Below are positions 17,414-25,267 of a stretch of 64,000 bases of DNA, piece by piece (position 1 is the first letter of the stretch; each line of letters begins with the position of its first letter). The notes below the pieces were generated by a model. The model did no database searches. It saw only the letters and a program-made list of their open reading frames with translations, and was not told the DNA's origin. Both the position numbers and the translations under genes were made by a program. The stretch is from an uncultured Lachnospiraceae bacterium. Its GTDB lineage: Bacteria > Bacillota > Clostridia > Lachnospirales > Lachnospiraceae. The DNA is taken from contig CAKRQV010000006.1 of the NCBI GenBank assembly GCA_934394565.1, positions 116,107 through 180,106 of the forward strand, read 5' to 3'.

Positions 17414-18289
17414 TCATTCACTGACATGTGATATTCCTGACTTTTTGCATTTCATGTGACCTGTAAAAAAAATAACAATTATAAACAATATAAAACTAAA
17501 ACTAAAAAACAACACAGCATATAAAAATGTCACACCTTCTCTTTCTAAATCTCCATTATAATTTGCCAATTGACTCAGCGAAAGTGGAGAATACTGATAT
17601 ATGCTTCTGGGTAATGTGTTTGCTATCACAGCGTCTAAGAACAGATATACCACCGCTATAAGCACTCCCATTTTATGTTTCAATAGCAAATTTCCTGTAT
17701 ATATAACGCATCCCAGCCATAAAATACACGCTACCTCCAATAAAAAACTGTAAACTGTTGCCTTCGCTGGTGTAAACCGAAACATCGTATAACTAAAATC
17801 CATAGGAATACCTGTTTCCTGACTTACTCCCGTCTGCATCAGAGTTCCAAAGATCTTTCCCCATTCACTGGAAAACTGAACAACATCTGCCAAAGACAAC
17901 AGGGCAATTCCTCCTATACTAAGTACATACAGAACTGCTGTCACCAACATATACAACACCGTTCCAACCTGCCAGCTCACTGTTCCTGTGCGATACAGAA
18001 GATACATTCCATTTTCTTCATAGAAAGGGACATCTGCAAGCAAAAAAATCGCACCTGCAACCATAAATATCTGTAACATATAATCACTTGACATAAATGG
18101 AAATATCCATGGCGTAACCGCAACCTTCTGTGCCAGACAATATGCTGCAATCGGACGTATATAATAAGAAATAAAAACAACCAATAGAATATATACCATC
18201 AGGGTATTGACCGTCCAAAATCTGTTTTGAAATAAATATCTGCAAACCTGTATGCTTTTTTTCCATCCAGATGTATTTCTACTTCCCAT
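17414..18289 (-). CDS. ABC-2-type membrane subunit
   Basis: The 291-residue protein has about six hydrophobic segments (VYILLVVFISYYI, MVAGAIFLLADV, VLYMLVTAVLYVLSIGGIALL and others), spread as in ABC-2 transporter permeases. A soluble extracytoplasmic stretch around residues 140-180 holds no known motif. I chose the start 18289, which overlaps the end of the upstream gene and follows GGGGAAG; an upstream ATG at 18316 is also open. It is presumably one of the paired permeases of the exporter. The substrate is unknown. Confidence 0.8.
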   Translation of the reverse strand: MGSRNTSGWKKSIQVCRYLFQNRFWTVNTLMVYILLVVFISYYIRPIAAYCLAQKVAVTPWIFPFMSSDYMLQIFMVAGAIFLLADVPFYEENGMYLLYRTGTVSWQVGTVLYMLVTAVLYVLSIGGIALLSLADVVQFSSEWGKIFGTLMQTGVSQETGIPMDFSYTMFRFTPAKATVYSFLLEVACILWLGCVIYTGNLLLKHKMGVLIAVVYLFLDAVIANTLPRSIYQYSPLSLSQLANYNGDLEREGVTFLYAVLFFSFSFILFIIVIFFTGHMKCKKSGISHVSE

Positions 18290-19424
18290 ACGCAAGATCT
18301 TCCCCTGTTTCAGCATTTATACGGATAACATCTTTTGATGTATTTTTGACACCATCTGTTATACTTGTATTTGTATATTCTATCGTCCAATATGGACGAA
18401 GCAACTGAGGTTTCCATAAACTTTCACTGGCAATCGGAACATATTCCAGATAAATATTATCTATAACAGTGGTTCCCTCTGTTATCAGATTTTTTAACGG
18501 TACAAGTGCCTTTTCCAATGCCTCTGTTGCAGAAAGAATCTGCAGTTTTCTTCCTGTGTCTGCTATGTTATAGGGATAACTCATGTTAAAATACCGCAGG
18601 CCATTTTTCGTCACAACAGCTTCTACTGTACAGTTTTTTGCCACATCCCAGTTCAGTACACTCGAAATATACTGTTCTCCTATACCACTGTACACCGGCA
18701 AACCATCTTTTTCTAGACCCATATATATCAGATAGGCTCCGCCTGCATATTGGTTTTTATCCAGTTCCTCGCCTTCTTTTTTGCTTAATTCATCTATAAC
18801 ACTTTCATCAATTGCATTTACATGAAGTATGTCACATTCCTCCCGTGTCACTTTTTTCACACAATCCAGTACCAGACCACAGGCTGTTTGTTTTGACATC
18901 CCCGCAATCTCTTTATCCTGTTGCTTCTCTTTATTTCTGGCATCCCAGATATTTAACAGGCTGAACAGAGCATCATCCGCTTTATCATTTTTACTGAAAA
19001 AAACAACACCATCAACTTCCCCGGCAAATCCTCCACCAGGTGCATACATCCAGAAATTACCCTCGCTACTTTCCGGTGCTTCTACCGTCTCTCCGGTCAG
19101 CTGTTCCAGCGTCTCTTTTGCATCTGCCACAGACAACTGTGCAAGTTCAATCTTGTATTCTTTATAATTTCCGGTTCCCTCCGTAACATCAGCATCTACC
19201 GTCAGTGTATCTGACAGTTTTTTTGATATATGGGCAGGATTACTTTTTATTTCTTCCAGATTATCTTCACTGGCTGTTGACAACTTCTGATTTTTTTCTG
19301 TTATGGATGCTATTTTATCGGCTGGGGCATCCAGTTGATTTTGTTGAAAACGAACTCGTGCCAAACTCAATAAAATCACAAACAAAATAATTAACAGCAC
19401 ACTTCCTGCAACTCTTTTTTTCAT
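18279..19424 (-). CDS. Membrane-anchored extracellular protein, YycI/PepSY-like C-terminus
   Basis: The 381-residue protein begins with KKR and one hydrophobic segment (residues 6-22), then stays hydrophilic, so it is predicted to be anchored with its body outside. The C-terminal part ends in PYWTIEYT and VIRINAETGED, a pattern found in PepSY and YycH/YycI-like folds that modulate sensor kinases or proteases. The middle region (EVDGVVFFSKN, QYAGGAYLIYMGLEKDGLPVYSG) matches nothing I recognise. Lying between the two permease genes, with a 10-base overlap to one, it is probably an accessory or immunity subunit of the exporter. The fold call is tentative. Confidence 0.6.
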   Translation of the reverse strand: MKKRVAGSVLLIILFVILLSLARVRFQQNQLDAPADKIASITEKNQKLSTASEDNLEEIKSNPAHISKKLSDTLTVDADVTEGTGNYKEYKIELAQLSVADAKETLEQLTGETVEAPESSEGNFWMYAPGGGFAGEVDGVVFFSKNDKADDALFSLLNIWDARNKEKQQDKEIAGMSKQTACGLVLDCVKKVTREECDILHVNAIDESVIDELSKKEGEELDKNQYAGGAYLIYMGLEKDGLPVYSGIGEQYISSVLNWDVAKNCTVEAVVTKNGLRYFNMSYPYNIADTGRKLQILSATEALEKALVPLKNLITEGTTVIDNIYLEYVPIASESLWKPQLLRPYWTIEYTNTSITDGVKNTSKDVIRINAETGEDLAYGK

Positions 19425-19434
19425 TTTGTTTTTC

Positions 19435-20244
19435 TTATCCTCTCTGCACCTTTTTTGTCACGTTTCTTTTAAATATCATACCTGCCACCCCTGTTACTAT
19501 AATGACATATCCCAGACAAAGCACGAATGTCCACGCATCTGAAAACGCACTGTTATCCATGGCAAACCAACTGGATGGTCTATATACAGCCTCTATACCC
19601 AACACATTGCATAACGCATTGATCATATAACGCACTGCAATTACCAGAACAATACTCATTCCTGCATTTTTGACAATTGAAGATACGCAAATAACCACAA
19701 CACCATATACACCACACCAAAGAGCCATCATAAAACATCGCAGGATAACATATGCTTCATAATTACCTGATTTAGCAAGCGCCATACATAAAGCATTTGC
19801 CTGTGAAACCAGCATTTCCTGTGAAACTAATGGCAGATACTGTGCGAGCACAGCTGAAAAAAGCCCTATACTCAAAAAGGCCGCACAAAAACTTGAGCAG
19901 AACACCGCTGTCAGTTTACCCAAACAATATCCATTGAGTGATGTTTTTGCAACCACATTTAATATGATACCCGCTTTATAATCCCGATAATATCCCAGTC
20001 CATAGGCAACTGCAGCCATAGCTGCAAAAACAAAAATTCCATAAAATCCCCAGCTAAACGAATTATCCAGATATTCCGCAACGCCTAATGTGTTTCGTTG
20101 ATTTGAAATTAATTTCAACATATCCCAATTGTCTAATGCAAGACATAATACACAGCCACCTATAGAAATAAAGAACAATACACTGATACTTTCTCTTATT
20201 TCCAATATGCAGTATCGCAAAATCTGTTTTCTGTTTTTTTTCAT
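19435..20244 (-). CDS. ABC-2-type membrane subunit
   Basis: This 269-residue protein has about six membrane segments, including VLFFISIGGCVLCLAL and FVLCLGYVIIVTGVAGMIF, and the usual ABC-2 permease architecture. It differs in sequence from the second permease in the same operon, so the transporter is probably a heterodimer. ATG 20244 follows CAGGAAG. It lies 79 bases after the small secreted protein gene, with no terminator between them, and 10 bases ahead of the anchored protein gene. Confidence 0.8.
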   Translation of the reverse strand: MKKNRKQILRYCILEIRESISVLFFISIGGCVLCLALDNWDMLKLISNQRNTLGVAEYLDNSFSWGFYGIFVFAAMAAVAYGLGYYRDYKAGIILNVVAKTSLNGYCLGKLTAVFCSSFCAAFLSIGLFSAVLAQYLPLVSQEMLVSQANALCMALAKSGNYEAYVILRCFMMALWCGVYGVVVICVSSIVKNAGMSIVLVIAVRYMINALCNVLGIEAVYRPSSWFAMDNSAFSDAWTFVLCLGYVIIVTGVAGMIFKRNVTKKVQRG

Positions 20245-20323
20245 AATCTTCCTGTCTGACAGACTGCAGATATAGTTCCTGCCACATATACCTGCAGTCT
20301 TAACTTTTATTCCTCTATTTGCA

Positions 20324-20743
20324 TTACGGAGTGAAATATCCCCATAATACTAAATTTCCTTTAGTAGTACTCTTTGGATCCTTTCTTCCAACCAGTTTTG
20401 AGGTATACTTCGGATATACGTCCAACGTATATATCGTTGCCTTACGTTTCGCATAACTGCTTATCGTTACCAACACAGATGCATCTCCACCAGTCTTACC
20501 ATCTAACACTTTGCATTGAAAACGGTTAGTACCGGAAATATTGGTATATTTTGTTTTATTTAACGTTACATACCAGTTTACTTCTTCATCAGCCTTACTT
20601 CCACTTGCCAAATTCGTAAAACTTCTGTTAGCTGCCTTATTAAATTCCCAGCTTTTTCTTTCTGCTTTTACAGGTACTGTAACTACTGCTGATAACATTA
20701 CTGCTAACATCAAAACCATCCATTTTTTTACTTTTTTTCTCAT
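20324..20743 (-). CDS. Small secreted protein with a bacteriocin-like layout
   Basis: The 139-residue precursor has a clear signal peptide, MRKKVKKWMVLMLAVMLSAV, cleaved near AKA-like VKAE at 27-28. The mature domain of about 110 residues is basic and beta-rich, with NISGTNRFQCKVLDG in the middle and a C-terminus NLVLWGYFTP. The size, the export signal and the aromatic Gly-Tyr-Phe ending recall small secreted families (DUF2712-like and lactococcin-972-like) that sit beside two-permease ABC exporters. I cannot confirm the family. It is the first gene of the exporter operon and is divergent from the BlaI/M56 pair. It could be an effector, a signal, or a substrate of the transporter. Confidence 0.6.
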   Translation of the reverse strand: MRKKVKKWMVLMLAVMLSAVVTVPVKAERKSWEFNKAANRSFTNLASGSKADEEVNWYVTLNKTKYTNISGTNRFQCKVLDGKTGGDASVLVTISSYAKRKATIYTLDVYPKYTSKLVGRKDPKSTTKGNLVLWGYFTP

Positions 20744-20912
20744 TTGTTACCTCCATTTCATTTTCTTTTTATACCTTTTTATACATAAGCGCTTTCGTAT
20801 TCTTTTTTATAATACGTTTTGAAGATAACAATTTTTTTCCATATCTGCAATGTACAAACCAGCTAATTTATCTATCATTTTTTTAGTCAATCTCTTCATT
20901 GCGCTTTTAACA

Positions 20913-20950
20913 AGTAACAGTTATACTATTTTTGTTCTATATGGCATAAT
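20913..20950 (+). promoter_or_regulatory. Dyad and -10 region of the blaI-like gene
   Basis: AGTA (20913-20916) and TACT (20924-20927) form a short dyad of the kind bound by BlaI/MecI repressors. TTATAC (20921-20926) and CATAAT (20945-20950) are 18 bases apart and could be the promoter. The intergenic stretch 20744-20980 separates the divergent secreted-protein gene, so one repressor could control both sides. The match is weak and made by eye. Confidence 0.4.
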
Positions 20951-20980
20951 ACAATTTAAATAAACAAGGGAGGTTATTCC

Positions 20981-21355
20981 ATGGCAACAGTTCCACTCAG
21001 CGAAACTGAATTATTCGTTCTTGAACATCTATGGAACACTAACGAACCTCAGACATTCGCTCAGCTCATGAATTACTTTACAACCATTGAAAAAAAAGAC
21101 TGGAAAAAACAGACACTGAATACTTTCCTGCTTCATCTGACACAAAAAGGATATCTGACACTTTCTTCTACAGGCACACGCCGCCTGTATGCGCCTTCCA
21201 TCACAAAGGAAGAGTATCAGCAAACCTATGCCAGAGAAATTGTCAAAACATCCTTTGATTCTTCCCTGACCACTTTTATCAGTGCCTTTACCGGTGGTCA
21301 GAAGATCACCCAACAGGAAAGAGACGAGCTTTTAGATTATTTGAAAGGATTATAA
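20981..21355 (+). CDS. BlaI/MecI-family transcriptional repressor
   Basis: The 124-residue protein has the BlaI/MecI winged-helix: SETELFVLEHLWNTNEPQTFAQL, then WKKQTLNTFLLHLTQKGYLTLSS, followed by a dimerisation tail. In this family the repressor is cut by a membrane M56 protease once the sensor detects its signal. That protease is encoded two bases downstream. AGGGAGG precedes ATG 20981. Pairing with an exporter operon on the other strand, rather than with a beta-lactamase, suggests control of envelope stress or peptide resistance. Confidence 0.92.
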   Translation: MATVPLSETELFVLEHLWNTNEPQTFAQLMNYFTTIEKKDWKKQTLNTFLLHLTQKGYLTLSSTGTRRLYAPSITKEEYQQTYAREIVKTSFDSSLTTFISAFTGGQKITQQERDELLDYLKGL

Positions 21356-21357
21356 CG

Positions 21358-22632
21358 ATGATACTGCCTTTTACTATGACATTTGCCGGCAGCGTTCCTG
21401 TCATATGCTGTCTGATTTTTTATCTGGCCGATCGTCAGTCTTTCCATGCAATTCTGGCCATGCATCTGCTTCGTATCAGTATTTTCTTTTATCTGATACC
21501 GATTCAGCTGCTATATCATGTTTTACCTGCATCTATCGTACCATTTAAACCTGTTTTTTCTCTGCCTAAAGACGAACACATTCTGGTAGACTTTCGGAAC
21601 AAGCTACAAGTACAATTAAATCAAGGTGCTTTATTGATTCCATACTGGCTTATTGCACTTGTACTTATCGGTACTTTTCTTGCCCTTATATTTTTCTGTT
21701 ATGAAATGTGTAAATATCACAAAGCCAGCCGAATGTATTCCTCTGTCCCCTTCACCAATAGTGAAGAACCCCTCTATGCGGATGTTTCTTCACCGTTCAC
21801 AATCGGATTGTGGCATACACGAATTATTCTTCCAGAGTATCAGAAAAGTATGGATACTGAATCATTTTTGTATCAGCATGAAATATTTCATGCCCGACAT
21901 CATGACACATTTTTCAAATTCCTATGTCTGATTGTACTTTGTCTGCACTGGTTTAATCCTGTTGCCTGGTTTCTTTTGCCATTTTATTCATTTGTTTCCG
22001 AATGTGCATCCGATCAGTATGTGACAAAACAACTTTCATCAAATGAAAAACGTGCATATGCTACATCATTAATCCAATACGCAACAGAAAAAGAACCTCT
22101 TCCGCTTGTCTGGCAAAGCAATTTCAGCCAGTCAAAATCATTACTAAAAAGGAGAATCACGCTTGTTATGAAACGATCCGAAAAGAAAAGATTACATATG
22201 CCTCTATTTGCGCTTTTACTGACACTGTCTATCGTACTTGGCAGCGCAACTGTATGGGGATATACACCTTTACAAACAGTGGATTCTGATGAGTGCCCGG
22301 AACCAGGTGTTGAACTGACAGAATATCTTATAGAATCAGATGAAGACTTAGCTTATTGGGATCCTTACTATGCCCTCGATTTTTCAACACTGGATGAGGG
22401 CATTATAGCTGATGACAATATAACTGTTTATCCGTTCCCTGAAACAAATGAAGAATTAAGGAAAACATGCAAACATACCTTTAAACAGACAAAAAGTACC
22501 CGCCATATTAAAAATGCCGATGGCAGCTGTGTTATAAATGTATACTCTATAAAAGTATGCTCCAAATGCGGCTATCAAACCGGTAAAAAACTGATAACCA
22601 GCAATACTTCTCCGAAATGCACACATAAATAG
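21358..22632 (+). CDS. M56-family (BlaR1/MecR1-like) sensor metalloprotease with Cys-rich tail
   Basis: The 424-residue protein has four hydrophobic segments near residues 5-22, 34-56, 95-115 and 281-300. Between the last two lies the zinc protease site H174-E-I-F-H178 with E215 and D219 in ECASDQ. The beta-lactam sensor domain of BlaR1 is missing. In its place is an outside region of about 120 residues: an acidic stretch, then Cys371, Cys391, Cys401-x2-Cys404 and Cys421-x-His, which looks like a small metal-binding fold. Signal sensing there would activate cleavage of the repressor encoded just upstream. The ligand is unknown; penicillin binding is not expected. Confidence 0.88.
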   Translation: MILPFTMTFAGSVPVICCLIFYLADRQSFHAILAMHLLRISIFFYLIPIQLLYHVLPASIVPFKPVFSLPKDEHILVDFRNKLQVQLNQGALLIPYWLIALVLIGTFLALIFFCYEMCKYHKASRMYSSVPFTNSEEPLYADVSSPFTIGLWHTRIILPEYQKSMDTESFLYQHEIFHARHHDTFFKFLCLIVLCLHWFNPVAWFLLPFYSFVSECASDQYVTKQLSSNEKRAYATSLIQYATEKEPLPLVWQSNFSQSKSLLKRRITLVMKRSEKKRLHMPLFALLLTLSIVLGSATVWGYTPLQTVDSDECPEPGVELTEYLIESDEDLAYWDPYYALDFSTLDEGIIADDNITVYPFPETNEELRKTCKHTFKQTKSTRHIKNADGSCVINVYSIKVCSKCGYQTGKKLITSNTSPKCTHK

Positions 22633-22640
22633 CCCCAATA

Positions 22641-22687
22641 ACTCCATTCAGATACTCATTTCCCATTTCCGCGTATCTGGATGGAGT
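22641..22687 (+). terminator. Terminator after the M56 gene
   Basis: ACTCCATTCAGATAC (22641-22655) pairs with GTATCTGGATGGAGT (22673-22687) except one position and is followed by TTTTATTAT. It starts eight bases after the stop. Confidence 0.85.
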
Positions 22688-22710
22688 TTTATTATCATTC
22701 CAAAAAAACA

Positions 22711-23008
22711 GCCGTGGAGCCGGAAGATCCCGCCCTCCCCGTCCTTACGTGCTGCCACGACCGAAAGCCTTGGAGCGAAAGCGAGCAAGTTCTTACTGCC
22801 TGGGCTGACATCGGAAAGGGACAACAGCTGTCTCCCAGACAGCTGTTGAAGCTGCCCTGAGCTGTGTTTTCATCAGAAAACACGGCGAATGCAGCTGGTG
22901 CCCTTTACGGTGGCTGACCAGACAGTTAGAACTTACCGCTTCCAGCGACGGCTTTCGGTCGTGGCAGCACATAAGGACGGGGAGGGCGGGAGCTTCCGGC
23001 TCCACGGC
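22711..23008. repeat. 298-bp near-perfect palindromic element with internal hairpins
   Basis: The outer arms 22711-22769 and 22950-23008 are reverse complements at 57 of 59 positions. Inside, pairing continues more loosely (AAGTTCT near 22788 against AGAACTT near 22928). Two closed hairpins sit at the centre: CAACAGCTGTCT/AGACAGCTGTTG (22822-22848, 3-base loop) and GTGTTTTC/GAAAACAC (22864-22883). Reading the minus strand, the last arm is followed by TGTTTTTTT. The element is GC-richer than its surroundings and has no coding frame worth keeping. It may be a mobile palindromic repeat or a large structured RNA downstream of the HAD gene. No target-site duplication is obvious. Confidence 0.85.
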
Positions 23009-23015
23009 GTCCGTC

Positions 23016-23756
23016 CTATACATTTTTCAAATCACAAATCAACTTCCACAGATCGTCAACAGACCCAATCACCACATCAGCCAACGGCTCAAGCGCCAGG
23101 CGACTACCCGTCCCACTTAGCACAGCGATCCCCGTCGCATGTGCATTCTCCGCAAACCGCATATCATTCGGCGTATCCCCCACAACAGCGATCTCCTCCG
23201 GCAAAACCTTCCACTGCGCTGCAGCCATATACAAAAGCTTTGGATCCGGCTTCTCCGGCAGCTGCCCGTCAGCAGTCCCCCAGAAGCTGATATAAGATGT
23301 GATCTTCAGACAATCCAGACAATGCTTGGTCGATGCCGCATCATCCGTCGTTGCCACGCCCAGCTGTATGCCCTGCCCGGTAAGCATCCGGCACAATGCC
23401 GGCAGATCGGTAAATGTCGGATATTCCTGCCTTTTTTTTGCAACCTCGGTATAAAACTCCGCTCTCAGAATATCCGCCAGCTTTTCTGTCGATACCCGTT
23501 GTTTCAACACCGGGCAGGCCTCTCCCAGATCCCTGGCAATCCCCCGGTAGCTTTTCCACGCGATCGCACCCTCCGGATCAATCTTTCCATTTCGGTACCC
23601 CAGACGTTTTAACAGACACTCTTTTTCTTCCCGGTCAAATTCCAGACCAAGCTGTGCAAGAAGCCGCTCAAGCACCGGTTTTATCGCCGGTTCCCACACC
23701 TTGAAAAAATCGATCAGCGTCCCGTCCTTGTCAAACAAAATTCCCTTTATTTCCAT
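23016..23756 (-). CDS. HAD-family phosphatase, phosphoglycolate-phosphatase-like
   Basis: The 246-residue protein opens with MEIKGILFDKDGTLIDFF, HAD motif I. Motif II is GVATTDDAA, motif III is EKPDPKLLY and motif IV VVGDTPNDMRFAENA. It has the helical cap of subfamily IA. ATG 23756 overlaps the end of the PHP gene by ten bases, so I reject the longer frame to 23882. As the last gene of the importer operon it probably removes phosphate from whatever the PHP enzyme releases or the importer brings in. The exact substrate is unknown. Confidence 0.88.
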   Translation of the reverse strand: MEIKGILFDKDGTLIDFFKVWEPAIKPVLERLLAQLGLEFDREEKECLLKRLGYRNGKIDPEGAIAWKSYRGIARDLGEACPVLKQRVSTEKLADILRAEFYTEVAKKRQEYPTFTDLPALCRMLTGQGIQLGVATTDDAASTKHCLDCLKITSYISFWGTADGQLPEKPDPKLLYMAAAQWKVLPEEIAVVGDTPNDMRFAENAHATGIAVLSGTGSRLALEPLADVVIGSVDDLWKLICDLKNV

Positions 23757-25264
23757 GTATCTCTGATATACCGCATCGCCTCTCCCAGCGTCTGGTAATG
23801 CGGCACTTTTTCTCCCTTCGTCATCGCATTTCCGAAAAACAGAAATTCTCCGTCCACAGTTTCCGCACCAAACCGCAGACAATCCCAGCCCTTTTTATGC
23901 AGATGCAGCGTGCCCTGCACCGTATAGGTATGCTCACCTGTCTTTACTGTCTGCAGCTTTTTCTTCTTTCCATTGACCATACAGTACAGCTCTGCCGCAT
24001 ACGCACAGTCTGTAACGATGATCTCATACAAAAGCGTTGTCGCATCCTCCGGAATACGCTCACCGAAACGGATCTTTTTCATAATATTGTCCGCTCCGTA
24101 TACCTGAAATTCACTGAACATCCGACAGTGTCTGGTCACATAACACCGGCAGTCTCTCAACGCTTCGATCACATGCTCCGGTGTCAGATCATGCATATGC
24201 AGCCAGGTAGCCGGATCTCCGGGAATCGATGGCTCCGTGGCATCGCCATAGCGCTCCTCGATCAGATTGTGGGAATCGCTGCCACCCACGGCACAGATCC
24301 GGTAGCCATCGTTCCATAAAAGGTCAGACAGGGCCACCGCCATACGGTTCGCCCGTTCAGCCTGCGCATCCGGATCCGCAGCATAGGTCGGATCGTTGAT
24401 GATCTCCAGACAGTCCACCGCCATCAGGGACAGCCCCTGCATCAGCCACTGCCATACATAGAGAAACGGATGATTGACAGAAAACAGCCAGCCATTTTGC
24501 CGGCATTCTGCTGCCACAGCCAGAATATCCTCTTCGATCTGCGCTTCTTTCCTGTCCTGCCAGATAGCCTCCAGACTTTCCGGTCGTTTCGTCAGTCCAA
24601 AAAGATTGGCATGTCCAAGCACCGTGGTCACCTCCACCCCTGGCATCACACAGACATGCGTTTTGGGCCAGCCCGTATGCACGACATTATGTTCTGTCGC
24701 CATATAATAATCCAGCCCCATCAGTTCTGCCTTGCGGCTGGCTCCTGTGGGCAGCTCTTTTCCGTCCGACAGCCGGGTATGGGTATGAAAATCTCCTTTA
24801 TACCAGCGTGCCCCCTCCCGGTACACCTTTTTCTGGTCGAATCCACTATAGACAAACTGCTCATCGGCCCAGATATTGTCTCCGACATATTCTTCTACTG
24901 TATCTCCCTGATCCGTGATCTCAAAGGAAAAAGGAATGCCCTTTCCCCCGGTCAGCCGGTGAACATGCTCGGCAAACAGGCAGACCTCGATCTGCCACTT
25001 TCCCTCACAGATCCTGCCCGGAATACCGCCAAGCGTCGTGTCCCTGCCCGTTTCCCCGATCTGCAGCACCGGCGTGCTGCTCAGCTGCTTTTGCAGACGG
25101 ATCTGTCCTTTCGGGTCTTTTACCGCAACAAACACAAGAAATCCATATTGTTTATCCAGTGTGTACGTCATGCGCAACTGTTTACAGGCAGAAGGAACCT
25201 GAAACGTTCCTGTCTGCCTGCAAGCTGCTGTACCACTGATCTCAAATTCCAGTACAGTCATCAT
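23747..25264 (-). CDS. PHP-domain metallohydrolase, CehA/McbA-like
   Basis: This 505-residue protein has an N-terminal beta-sandwich of about 150 residues and a PHP domain. The PHP motifs are WYKGDFHTHTRLSDGK (HxH, near residue 160), YMATEHNVV, MPGVEVTT and, later, SVNHPF and GGSDSHN, supplying the His/Asp ligands of a multi-metal site. A C-terminal beta domain follows. CehA-type enzymes hydrolyse phosphate or carbamate esters. Here it lies between the solute-binding protein and a HAD phosphatase, so a phosphodiesterase step on the imported compound is likely. It starts three bases after the binding-protein stop. Confidence 0.85.
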   Translation of the reverse strand: MMTVLEFEISGTAACRQTGTFQVPSACKQLRMTYTLDKQYGFLVFVAVKDPKGQIRLQKQLSSTPVLQIGETGRDTTLGGIPGRICEGKWQIEVCLFAEHVHRLTGGKGIPFSFEITDQGDTVEEYVGDNIWADEQFVYSGFDQKKVYREGARWYKGDFHTHTRLSDGKELPTGASRKAELMGLDYYMATEHNVVHTGWPKTHVCVMPGVEVTTVLGHANLFGLTKRPESLEAIWQDRKEAQIEEDILAVAAECRQNGWLFSVNHPFLYVWQWLMQGLSLMAVDCLEIINDPTYAADPDAQAERANRMAVALSDLLWNDGYRICAVGGSDSHNLIEERYGDATEPSIPGDPATWLHMHDLTPEHVIEALRDCRCYVTRHCRMFSEFQVYGADNIMKKIRFGERIPEDATTLLYEIIVTDCAYAAELYCMVNGKKKKLQTVKTGEHTYTVQGTLHLHKKGWDCLRFGAETVDGEFLFFGNAMTKGEKVPHYQTLGEAMRYIRDTWK

Positions 25265-25267
25265 ATC

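Noticed and set aside
22711..23008. Insertion sequence ends
   Set aside because: There is no transposase frame inside or beside it and no clear target duplication, so it is reported as a palindromic repeat only.
23757..23882. N-terminal extension of the HAD phosphatase
   Set aside because: It overlaps the PHP gene by over 130 bases and lacks a ribosome site, while ATG 23756 begins exactly at the HAD motif.
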